A DNA stretch of 27,888 nucleotides from Choristocarpus tenellus KU-1152. Its lineage: Eukaryota; Phaeophyceae. Position 1 is the first letter of the stretch, and each line of letters starts with the position of its first letter. Below are positions 18,701-27,888 of this stretch, piece by piece. A model generated the notes under the pieces. The model saw nothing but the letters and a program-made list of their open reading frames with translations. It made no database searches and was not told the DNA's origin. Location: assembly GCA_964200185.2 (NCBI GenBank), contig CAXNAD020000137.1, forward strand, positions 1 to 27,888, read 5' to 3'. Made by a program: the position numbers and the translations under genes.

Positions 18701-21700
18701 CCCGAATTGAGTGGATATTCAATTTGATTCATTTAATGCTGTACGTACTGAAGTAGAAATACACTCTTGGACATAGATAGAGCACACCAAAATAGTAGAT
18801 AAATAATAGGTTTGTCTGGTCCTTTGTCGACAAGACTGCATGCAGCGTTCAAGATTCAGTTATTCGTCCTAAAAAAAATAAAAAATAGACTCATCTGGTA
18901 ACTGTTCTCCATCCTCTCCTTACCATTCATTCTCTTGTTTGTATCCCCATTGCCTGTACATTTCTCCCCCACTGTGAACCATGAGGCGATTATGTCTACC
19001 CTTCAGCGATGCCTCTCGGGTGGTGTGGGGGAGGTGGATGTCAGGCTAGATGCAGTCAGGGCCTTGGCAGCTGTGGTAGTGTCCTTTGATCAACCATCTG
19101 ACCAAGTGGGGCTGGCGCCTTGCCTGCCGCACCTGTTGGATGCAGTTCAAGGTGGGTGGAGAGAGATCTTTCAAGACATTTAGGGTGCTTCCCCAGTGAT
19201 CTGATTTGTGTTTTGTTTTATTTGGTAGAGAGTTGAACAGTAAGAGGAGTTGTCAGTTGGATAGGTCTTACTATTATTATTATTATTAGTTTAGAATGGC
19301 GCAGGAGCGCTCTGACATCTTGTGTGACAGCAAAGTGTATTGCGTACCCTAACCCTAATTGAGTGAGTCATTGTTATGTATTACGCCTCCCGGATTGGCT
19401 GGAAAATGAAAATGGTAGTATGTATGTGGAAATGTTTTACGCGGCAAGCAAAGGACAGTGGTGTTTTCTGTTGTGTGGGCTTGGTGAGCTGAAGAGTAGA
19501 AACTAACAAACGACCAACACCTAACTATTCAAACACACGTGCTAGTATTGTCGCATTCACTTCTGACCTCAACTCCCCCTGCTCGCACTATGACTATGAC
19601 CTTTGTGCTCTTCCTTTGCTAATCAGCCACCCTTTACACTGGTTGTGACAATAAATCATGCGAATGTCTCGAGCTGATGATTGAGCTAGCAGAGTTGTGT
19701 CCATCCTACCTCCGCCCGCTTGTTGGGCCTTGTGTCATGGGTATGGCTCAGGTGAGGCAAGATCCTTTCGGTGTTGATTTCTAAATTCTGTTTTAATGGT
19801 TTGGGTTAATTCCTAATTTGTTCGAGGCGTTTTGTGTTTTGTGTTTTTTTTTGTTTATCCTCCCTTGTTGTCGGTGGTGTGTCCTAACACTATCAGCCCT
19901 TCCCACCCCTTACGAAGCATTTGATTGAGGTATTTGCCTGTCTTTTTCATACGGCAAGTATCATACATCCCTTTTTGCAGGCGCTGATGAAATGTCAGCT
20001 TTGCTTCAGAACTGTCGGGATATGAAGTGGTGTAGATGTCAAGAGCATGCGATGGTGAGAGGTGGCAAATATGTTCTGGTGCACCATAATCAAAGGGATC
20101 TGATACGGTTGACCACAATTATGCTTTTGCCCTTTGTCTCCTCTCTTCCACCTCTACTGTTTTTTTCCATCAGACAGTGATGGTGTTCCTTTCCTGTTAA
20201 ATCACTCGCCTTGACTTTGAACTTGACATACACAGTACATGTTTATCCTTTTCACACAAAATAGCCTCATACAGCCTACACTTGCATGCTGCTTATTGAG
20301 TTGTGCAGGTGGCCAGCAACGCCTCTTTACCAAATTCAGTTCGACATTTAGGACTTGAGTTTTTGGTGTCACTTGTAGAGTCAGCGCCTGCCATGTGTAG
20401 AAAGATAGGCACTCCAGGGGGGACAGACCATCAGCTGTGGGAGGCTGAGAGAGCAGGGCGACATGGGCAACATGGTCTCGGGGTGGAAAAGGTAGTGGGT
20501 AGTGGCTTGGTATTTGCCAGGACAGTTCTGCCAATATGCTTTGACATGATGATGGAGGTGGAGGTAGGTTTGGCAAACTGGGTCTATGTTATGGGCCGTT
20601 GGTTGGTGGTTCTTGTGTTTGGTGGGGTTTGAGGGTGAGTAGTGGTGAGTATTGGGTTAGAATGGTAAGGAAGGTACAAAGCAAATTATACTCACAGGCT
20701 TTCTCTTTCTCAGAGGGTGCTATGTACTTCGTTGGTGTTTTGGACCTGGTACGATCAATTAAATTGGCCTTGGTCTGCTGTTGCCAACAGCTGGTCAATC
20801 TCAACAGCCTGCTCCATTCCGCTATTTGCAATGAAATATGTGCAGGAGAGTGTGAAATGGGAGGTGGTTGTCTTGGAAGGGTTCTATTGCCTGCAGGGGG
20901 ACTGAGTACTTCGTTTTATTTATTTATTTGCCCCTCCAGTTTGTTTTTATCGGCTGTCATCTTCTTGGGTGAGCATCATTGTACTGCTCTAGTATTTATG
21001 TGAATCTCTACTCCAACTTCTTATGTAGAACACAAACAGTATGATACTCCACTTAGAAGGTCTATCTCTACCTGATCCTTACTGAACAGGATGATCCCAC
21101 CTGGATGTTGATGGATGTGGAGGAAGAGGACCCCTTGATGGCAGTGGGTAGTGAGGTGAGGTTTGCTTTGCTTTGCTATCATTGTACGTAGGTATTGGAA
21201 CGCAACAACGCTTGAGGGTGTTGTACAAGTACTGGATTGGAGTATTATGTGTTGAGTCAGAGAACATGTTGGTAGGGGATCCCAGCTCAGCAGAGAGTGA
21301 AGTTGGGTAACGTCCATTTTGCTGTCCATACCCGTTGCACAGGGGTCAGTCATACTCTTATTTTTTGTAAGACCGTTGGCAGATAATGCACATGGAGCGA
21401 GGACTGGTGCTCTGACACGTCGTTGTCTTTTGACATATTTGTGTAAAACATGGAGGGATACTCTGATTGTTGCTTGTGAAGGGCTCACTGTGGTTGTGTG
21501 GTGTGCCTTTTCCTGTGTCTATTGCTAATGCACTAGTGTGCATGGAAGTAGGTAACAGGTCTGTATGTGAGCTGCGTCTTGCGATCCTTTCGTCTGCTCC
21601 AGGGATGTGAATAGGACTCTTAAAGCACCTCGCCTGTGAGCATCTTGAACCCTAGAAATTGGAGATTGCTGCGGAGTGATGTAGAGGGGGGGTTGACAGT

Positions 21701-24700
21701 TTTGTTTTGCATAGGATGAGATAGGTGTATTGCTCAATGTTCAAGTTGAACTCGCTATAGCAGTTTTGTCTTCCTAGTAGTGGTTGCCTACTACTAGACT
21801 CTAACCTCAGTTGCATCCATGCTCTGTTGATCAAGACAGTTAATCCCACAAAAAGATGTTTAGGTGTGTCTTATTATTTTGTGTGTAACCTTTGGCGGCA
21901 GTCTACACTTCTTTATTCCCCACTTGTGTTACTCTTTTGGACACAAAGGTTGGAGCAGAGGCTCTGGAGCGTGTTGCTCAGACTCTGGGGCATCGCTCGT
22001 CTCTGCCGGTTTGCTTTGATCTTGTGGCAAATGTACTGGGACAGGGTCGATGGAAGGAGCAGCATGCAGCTCTTAGTGCTCTGGGTTCCCTTGCTCACTG
22101 TAAGTGTTCAAATTGTTGGTTAGATTTTACCAGTAGTATGGATAGCACCTATAGTTAATATGTACTTAGGGTTAGGGTTAGTATTAGCATTGATGCTGTT
22201 GTGATGTGGTTAAAATGATAGTGCTGGCAAGTTTGAGGATTGGGGGTGTAGCAATGGAGTTGAGAGTAGTTTTGGTGTGGGTGGAGGACTGAGTTCTAGT
22301 GTCAAAAACCCTAACCCTTTCAAACAGTGTATCATGTGACAAGATAGGTTTTAATGTTTTTGGTGTGATTGGGTGAGGGTTGTGTATGATGGCTGTTTCA
22401 CTGTTTATAGAGCAGAAGGCGTGTATTGATTATGTGTCTCATCTTACAGACGGCACAGCAGTGTTTTCATTATTTTATACAGATTTTATCCGATTAGTAC
22501 ATTTATTTTGATTGAGGTTTGAACTGGCTCTTTATGTGAAAGTACTTAACATTATCTTTTTCATTGCTTGGTCTACAGTCCTCCGGTTGGTTTCCTCTTC
22601 TAACAGTGTTAGTTTTGTACCACATGAGTCTATCGATAATACCATTACTGTTGTAGTCCGGAGTGCTTATTAGTCTCTTCGTAGATTCACAAAGCTCCTC
22701 TTGAAGAATAGTACTCCCCATCTGTAGTGTTTTTGAATTGTGTACCAGTTGGTGGTTTGTTTCTAGGTGAGATGATATTTGGATGTCACAACTGTGGCTC
22801 TGATCGATTGCGGTGACAACAGGCCCAACAAGATGTATGGTAGGTTTATTGATCCAATTCTCTCCCCCTACACACATCATGTATGGTAGGATTGTTGATC
22901 CAATTCTCTCCCCCTACACACATCATGTATGGTAGGATTGTTGATCCACTTCTCTCCCCCTACACACATCATGCTCAATCCTGTAATAAAAAAAGTTAGT
23001 CTATTTTGTTGAAATTTTGTTTGTTTTTGAAAGGCCTTGATACATTTCAGGTTAGATTGTATCTCCTTCTGTAGATTTTGAACGGGTTTGTTTCCATCAT
23101 GTAAACATAATTATTATCTGGGGATATTGCAATATTTAACAGCTTTGAACACCCTCTTCCCCCCTCTTCCCCCCTCTCCCCTCTCCCCTCCCTACATTGT
23201 ATTGTATTGTATTGTATTTACTGCAAACACTTGTTTAATGCCATCAGTATTGAGCCAGGTATCGGGGGAAGAGGGGGAAAGACTGAGGGAACAAGCGTTG
23301 ACAAGCATCATCCCTTTTTTGGAACACACACATCCAAGAGTGAGGCATGCAGCCTTGGAGGCCCTGGCCCATACAGCTGTGGAACAGGGTGCATCGGAGA
23401 CGCTTTCCTCCCCAAGCGGCAAGTTGGCCCCTTTCAAAGACCTTCCATTTTCCTCTTAAAATGTTTGTTCTGGCCTGCTTTTGTTTAACTTTTGTGGGTG
23501 ACCTCTATCAGTGTGAACTGTGAACAGTAGAGATTAGTATGTGGTGGTTTTGAAAATAGACTCGATCATCTTGTTGGTCCATGTTTTGGAGAGTTGGGGA
23601 ATGCCTTTATCATGTTGTTACAGTGTGTGGTAGGGCCACATCTAGGTTTTTGGTTGGTTGAGATAGGGTTCCTGGTAAAGGATCGTGCAAAGAGCTTGTT
23701 GATATCCTAGGTTTGTGTAGGCTGTTTGTATGCTTGTGCTTGTACTGAGTTGTAAATACAGTTTGTACTGTCATCTGGTTCACTCTTGAAAAGCTTGTGT
23801 ATATATTCTATAGTACTTCCTACTGGTACCAATATATTGGGGCCAGTATCAGCGGTCCAGCATAAAATAAAAAACAGTAGGTTTCATCATTTGCCTCATA
23901 CTAAAAATCTATTAACCTCTTTACCCACACAGATCCTCAGGAGAACCGGATGGGCACTATACTTTCAGGACTGTTATCTTCCTTGAACAAAGGGGGAGAC
24001 ACGCCTACTAGGGTTGTGGCACACGCTTGTGTAGCACTTGTGAATGTCCTTGATGCTTGCCCACAAGGTGTTCTTCACCCATACATCAATACCATCTTGG
24101 AAAGGTCGGTACTCAGTGAGAGCAGTTGAGATCATGGCGGTAGTTAGTTGGTGGTGCTGGTTTGCCTTGGTTAGTTGGTTTGAAGGTTGGAGTATATTGT
24201 TCTTGTGAATTATGTGCTGGTGGGGTGATTTCAGTAGGTTTCTCCTCTGCTGTCCCCCCATACACACCACACTGTTGTTGTGTGCACCTTTGAAGGTGTG
24301 TGGGTATATTACTCTCAGTTTGGGGGCTTCCATTTTACATTGTGGTTCTGGGAGAGTGTGATTGGTTGTTTGTGGTGTAGTGTACACATATTTTATCTTG
24401 GTATGTTGTGATCTGTTTATACATTATATAGTATTAGATAAGTACATGTATTGACTTGAGCACAATGCGGGTTTGCTTGTAGAGTGTCATACTGTGAGAG
24501 GAAATACTAGACGGTTTCACTGCAGCATGTCACCGGTTGGATGTGTAGCCCAAGATAGTGGATATTGGTGGGTTGCACCATTAAGGTGTGGTGACATCAT
24601 TAGTAATATTACTATGTTCTTGATACTTTTTTGATATTGCCTGACATGCTGTAGATCTGTGTCCTTGGCTACTCTTTCCTTTGTGGATGGAAATGATTGG

Positions 24701-25626
24701 CAGATGTATCATCTTACTGCAGGTGGGACCCCTTATGGTGCAGGAGAGGACCATCAGTGTGGTTTCCAGCATGGCTGAGGCTGCACAGTATGATTTCGGT
24801 CCATTCTATGCTGTCATCATGCCTCTGCTCAAGCAGGTAGGGCTACCTTATCGGTTGCCAGCAATAACTGTCATGGCAGTGAGGCTATTCCTTGGACCAT
24901 GTCTTTTTTTCTGGTCAAGTGTGCTTATGATGTTGTGTTTGATGAGATACTTTTCAAGCACTCTCTATATATGTGTGTGTAAGACAGACAGACATGCACA
25001 GGCCTTTGTACACATCTTGTTGTGAAGTGTGGATGTCGTGAACAGAAGGTCAAATGGAATACTCTGAGTCTACATATCCTAAGTACACTTACGTTGCTTT
25101 ATTGATTGGCTACTGTTACCGCTTGACCGCAGTTTGCTGTTTGGATCAGACTGCTCACATTTCCTGTGGTACTACTATGCCCAAATCAAAAGTACTCCAC
25201 TCCACGGCATTTATGCCACTGTGCCCTCTCCCCACCCCCAACTCCTACCCCATCATTTGTGTCCAGATACTGAGCAGATGTAACAGCCTAGAGCAACGCC
25301 TTCTTCGTGGGAAAACCCTGGAATGTGTGTCCCTTGTGGGTGCCACGGTGGGCAAGGAGAGGTGGGTTCTTCGTGGGCACGTTTTTGGTGCGCCATCCTG
25401 TTGGGATGAACCATGTCTCATTTGCCAGCATGTGATTTGTTGCGCCTTGGTGTAACTGCTGTTGAGTGTAACTGCCGTTCAGTTGTGTTTATTACGTGTA
25501 TGTGGTGTGCAGGTTTGGTGTGGATGCATTGGCGGTGATGGATGCCATGGTGCAGGCTCAGGCGGGCGGGCTTGAGGATGATGATCCCACCAAGGTGTAC
25601 ATGCTGAGGGCATGGGTTAGAATATG
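15785..25626 (+). CDS. IPO5: Importin-5 / Kap121-type karyopherin beta, 5' part
   Basis: HEAT-repeat nuclear import receptor. Exons: 15785-15851, 15890-16146, 17353-17544, 18004-18273, 18986-19151, 19627-19751, 20309-20563, 21090-21155, 21949-22099, 23248-23388, 23933-24104, 24704-24836, 25267-25361, 25513-25626; phases agree throughout, giving 734 complete codons. Matches to IPO5/Kap121 in order: LLQALTSKDNVSRNQAE (72-88); ELSTVLLRR; RRKVGDMVGEL...DEDGQAGWPELLPFL; LCPSYLRPLV; acidic DDPTWM..DVEEEDP (445-459), where Ran-sensitive acidic insertions lie in the family; WKEQHAALSALGS; HPRVRHAALEALAHTA; LHPYINTILERC; VQERTISVVSSMAEAA; LLRGKTLECVSLVGATVGKER (677-697); LEDDDPTKVYMLRAWVRIW at the last exon. 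The RGKT.EC and EDDDP signatures separate it from importin-4. About 450 C-terminal residues, expected from a family length near 1100, are not found. Residues 1-64 are a non-HEAT Pro/Thr-rich extension; the start is the weakest part. Confidence 0.9.
15852..15889 (+). other. Proposed 38-nt micro-intron at the importin start
   Basis: The frame encoding the importin N-terminus (open from about 15853) has no ATG. An ATG at 15785 in a good context (AAATATGG) opens another frame that stops at 15854. Removing 15852-15889 (GTTGAT...GAGCAG) joins the two in phase: G from 15851 plus AT from 15890 makes an Asp codon, and no stop remains. The donor is not consensus and 38 nt is very short, so an upstream non-coding exon or an error in the adjacent A11 run are alternatives. 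Confidence 0.4.
19272..19288. repeat. (ATT)n microsatellite in an importin intron
   Basis: Short run of ATT/TTA units in the 19152-19626 intron, without the inverted half seen at 8466-8537. Confidence 0.8.
19347..19358. repeat. Short interstitial telomere-like repeat (CCCTAA)2
   Basis: Two CCCTAA units inside an importin intron. Similar two-unit or 2.5-unit stretches occur at 22166-22181 (TTAGGG orientation), 22307-22317 and 26251-26260. They are too short to be telomeric remnants with confidence. Confidence 0.5.
22166..22181. repeat. Short interstitial telomere-like repeat (TTAGGG)2.7
   Basis: TTAGGGTTAGGGTTAG in the 22100-23247 importin intron, the longest of four such stretches in the right half of the window. 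Confidence 0.55.
22833..22970. repeat. 46-bp minisatellite, three copies, in an importin intron
   Basis: Units start at 22833, 22879 and 22925 with ATGTATGGTAGG and end in CCCCCTACACACATC. The first differs at a few positions (GTTTATTG for GATTGTTG) and the third at one (CCACTTC for CCAATTC); a partial fourth copy of the first three bases follows. The array sits in the 22100-23247 intron. Confidence 0.95.
23152..23217. repeat. Polypyrimidine tract then (ATTGT)4 before an importin acceptor
   Basis: 23152-23193 is almost pure C/T made of CCCCTCTTC-like units; 23196-23215 is four copies of ATTGT. Both precede the acceptor at 23247 by 30-95 nt. The pyrimidine run lies further from the acceptor than usual, so its splicing role is uncertain. 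Confidence 0.75.
25451..25482. repeat. 16-bp tandem duplication in an importin intron
   Basis: TGTAACTGCTGTTGAG is followed immediately by TGTAACTGCCGTTCAG (two differences), within the 151-nt intron 25362-25512, close to the acceptor. Confidence 0.7.
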
Positions 25627-27479
25627 GTAAGAGAGGGATGAGGGTGTGTGTGTGTGAGGGATGGGGTTGGTGATGTGCTCAACTGCAAGGTTGTTGCTGT
25701 ACCTAACATACTCACAAGTGTATGGTGTGAGTTTTAGTTGTTGGGACTCTCTATCTACGTGGATTTCATCTTATTGGTAGCACCTCTGATTACACATTCT
25801 TTTTACACACAATAGCACAGTTCATACCGACTTTAGTGAGATTTAAAGTATAATTTGCTGGGACTTGAGAAGCAATGCACCTCTTTTGTGTCTGCTGCAT
25901 CTCCTGACCTGTGACAACCTATCTGTCTCCCTTGGTCCAAGAGTGTTGGGCCTTGTAGTGGTGGGTTTGTCCCCCTCCTCCCCCCTCTCCCAGAAGCACA
26001 ACTGTCTCGTATGTGGACAGTGATCTGGTGTATGCATCTCACTTGTATCCCCAAATCATTGACTTGTGTTAACTTGTAATGTATAATATGTGTATTGTTT
26101 GGAAAGTTGTTTTCTTTGTTTTTGGTGGGTCTAACTTGTCTAATTTATCTATTTTATCTAATTTTTCGAGGATAAATCATCTTCCGTCTGGGGTCGGCCT
26201 AGATGGGCCTTTGACCCCAAGGCGTCCAAACACCTCGTATATAAACACCTCCCTAACCCTATCAATTGATTGATAGTGGTGTGTGTTGAGGGCTGTCAAT
26301 GCTTGAATCTCATCAATGCCTTTGGGGGCTTTGAACTCCTCACTGGTGCTTGGGCAGCTTGTCGGACACTTGTGTCCTCAACGGGATTTTTTTTGTTTTT
26401 ATAGAAGAAGACGTGGCAGTGGTGTGTGCGTTTATGAATTGATTAGATTCTTGTCATGAAATGAACCGTATTTTGGTCCTTTTGCCATTACCACATGCTG
26501 TGGTGGGGATAGTCCCACAGTGCTCTTTTGTGCTTTGGTTACACTTGATTGAAATTGGAAGTTGGGTGAACAACCGGGGAGTGTTTGTTTCTGTAATTTT
26601 TTTATGCTTTGTCTGTTGGTTTGGTAGAAATTGTTACAAGGGGTATGGCTGGACTAGTCGTTGTCATCAACATCAGATGAGACAGGTGTTCCTCTGCTCA
26701 CCTCCCCTCCCCCTAGTGTGCAGCTCACGTTCTACCTCAAAACCTCCGAATTACCTTGCGACCATCTCCTGTAAAATTAATTTTGACAAGGACACCTGGC
26801 TTCAAGGAAAAATGAAATTCCCTCTTTTCCCAACCCTGGTGCCCCATGATTCTGTGGTTTTGATGTATGATGTTGAGCAGCAAATGCCTTGGTGAGGACT
26901 TCGCTCCTTATCTACCACTGGTAATACCTCCTCTTCTGACCTCTGCTGCAGCAAAGGTGGGTACTAACACTTAACACTTAATACTCGGTAACTGCTAGTT
27001 TGGAATACAAAAGGCCTCACAATCTCTGTGTAGTTTGTGTATTAGTGCTGTGCTTGGTTTTATATGATGTACCTGTGATTGTGTGCCTCGCTGGTGCTTC
27101 CGACGTATGTATGTTTTGTCGGTGGAAAGTGTCTCATGCTAAAGTACCCCTTAAGGTGTCCTTGTTTCCAGTCGCTAGTGTTCATGATACTTGTCTTGTT
27201 TCTACTTGAGTTATTAGTTACATAACAATTGCCCATTTTGGTAGTGTCTGAGTAGTCTTTGTGTGTCTGTGACAAAAACAGTGCAACCCTTACTCTTGTC
27301 GCCACCGGTGGTGCAACTTGTGGTTTACCATGTGTAAGGTACTGTGGAAGTGTTTTCAAGAGTTTAGTAGTGCCTTAGAGTTGCGATGTTAGCATTAATT
27401 ATTACCAGTATAATTTATATTGATAGAGTCAATCACGAGTGGTACTCAGTTGGTAGTGAAGTGTGAAAGCTCTTGCATT
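25627..27479 (+). other. Incomplete importin intron, no exon recognised
   Basis: The last recognised exon ends in phase 2 (ATATG before donor GTAAGA at 25627). The next part of the family, resembling C..LG..F..YLP....L, was sought and not found. A 144-codon plus-strand frame at 26461-26895 is not importin-like. A telomere-like CCCTAACCCT lies at 26251. Either the intron exceeds 2.2 kb or the gene is interrupted. Confidence 0.5.
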
Positions 27480-27888
27480 TAAAAATAAAAATAAATTTTG
27501 GAAAAAACATTTTTGTAAACAAATACAAAAATTCAACAACAAAAATCGCCTTATAACAAAGGCGCTAATATACTGTAATTAAATAAAAAGGATCAATTTG
27601 TATTTGATTGATCAATAGAATAGTATATCATAACAGACCATTTTACAAATTGAGGGTCTATAGTATCATTTTTGAATTGGTTGTAAGACAACATTGTAAT
27701 AGATGCATTTTGGTAAAATACGGAAGAATAGTTAGGGATGGTAAACCAGATAAAATTATACCTTTGTACAATTCGGGGAATTATTAATGTTTAAACATGT
27801 TTTTACAAATAAGTATTGGAACGGCATAGTACTTTTAACACAAATTTCGATATGAATATAAAGATATTGTAAAAACTTATCTTTATCC
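27480..27888. other. Abruptly AT-rich segment at the right edge
   Basis: Composition shifts from GT-rich intron sequence to strongly AT-rich sequence beginning AAAAATAAAAATAAATTTTG. It contains a 6-bp-stem hairpin CGCCTT-ATAACA-AAGGCG at 27547-27564 and a TTGATTGATCAATAG motif near 27605. No coding frame is seen. It could be the edge of a transposon, an organellar insertion or a locally AT-rich intron. Confidence 0.5.

Noticed and set aside
23389-23459. Read-through of the importin exon to the stop after 23456
   Set aside because: The donor at 23389 joins in phase to 23933 and restores the HEAT alignment; the read-through would end the protein in mid-solenoid.
24723-24836. Acceptor CTTACTGCAG at 24722 for the importin exon VGPLMVQERT
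   Set aside because: It breaks the phase left by the exon ending at 24104; GATTGGCAG at 24703 keeps the frame and gives LERCIILLQVG, matching the Kap121 spacing.
26461-26895. 144-codon plus-strand frame right of the last importin exon
   Set aside because: It does not match the next importin-5 segment or any family I know; GT-rich introns here readily give such frames.

Overview
The window is nuclear DNA from an intron-rich eukaryote. Genes can only be read as short exons (24-270 nt) joined across introns of mostly 0.35-1.5 kb. Splice sites are GT-AG apart from one GC-AG intron. There are no bacterial-type operons, Shine-Dalgarno sites or CRISPR arrays. One gene is a ciliary/flagellar tubulin glutamylase, so the organism probably builds a cilium or flagellum. 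A protist or alga is likely; the small ER protein looks more like plant/algal SERP proteins than animal RAMP4. I cannot place it more precisely. All exon models here were built by eye from splice consensus, phase continuity and remembered family patterns.

Layout. (1) 1-2573: no gene recognised; holds a poly-G run and a fragment of a repeat that recurs at 8.2 kb. (2) 2574/4082-10487, plus strand: a TTLL9-type tubulin polyglutamylase in 10 well-supported exons plus one candidate first exon. Its introns carry a short inverted-repeat (MITE-like) element, a long (TAA)n/(TTA)n palindrome, a GTTGAA hexamer array and one GC-AG intron. (3) 10488-14900: about 4.4 kb of presumed 3' UTR and intergenic DNA with a (GA)n microsatellite and a CAGGT-rich patch. 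(4) 14901-15573, minus strand: a three-exon SERP/RAMP4 (stress-associated ER protein) gene of 63 codons, missed by simple ORF calling because each exon is tiny. (5) 15574-15784: a 211-bp gap between two divergent start codons, very probably a bidirectional promoter. (6) 15785-25626 and beyond, plus strand: the first 14 exons (734 complete codons) of an importin-5/Kap121-type karyopherin beta. The remaining C-terminal third or more is not in the window. (7) 25627-27888: intron-like sequence with no recognisable exon, turning abruptly very AT-rich from about 27480.

The three genes do not form a pathway: axonemal tubulin modification, ER translocon/stress support and nuclear import. The linked point is architectural: SERP and importin are head to head and may share a promoter, while TTLL9 and SERP converge. 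I found no convincing novel defence, mobile or RNA system. The best second-look items are the divergent promoter, the Pro/Thr-rich N-terminal extension of the importin with its 38-nt micro-intron, the MITE-like element with a second end at 1.25 kb, the GC-AG intron, and the composition break at the right end.
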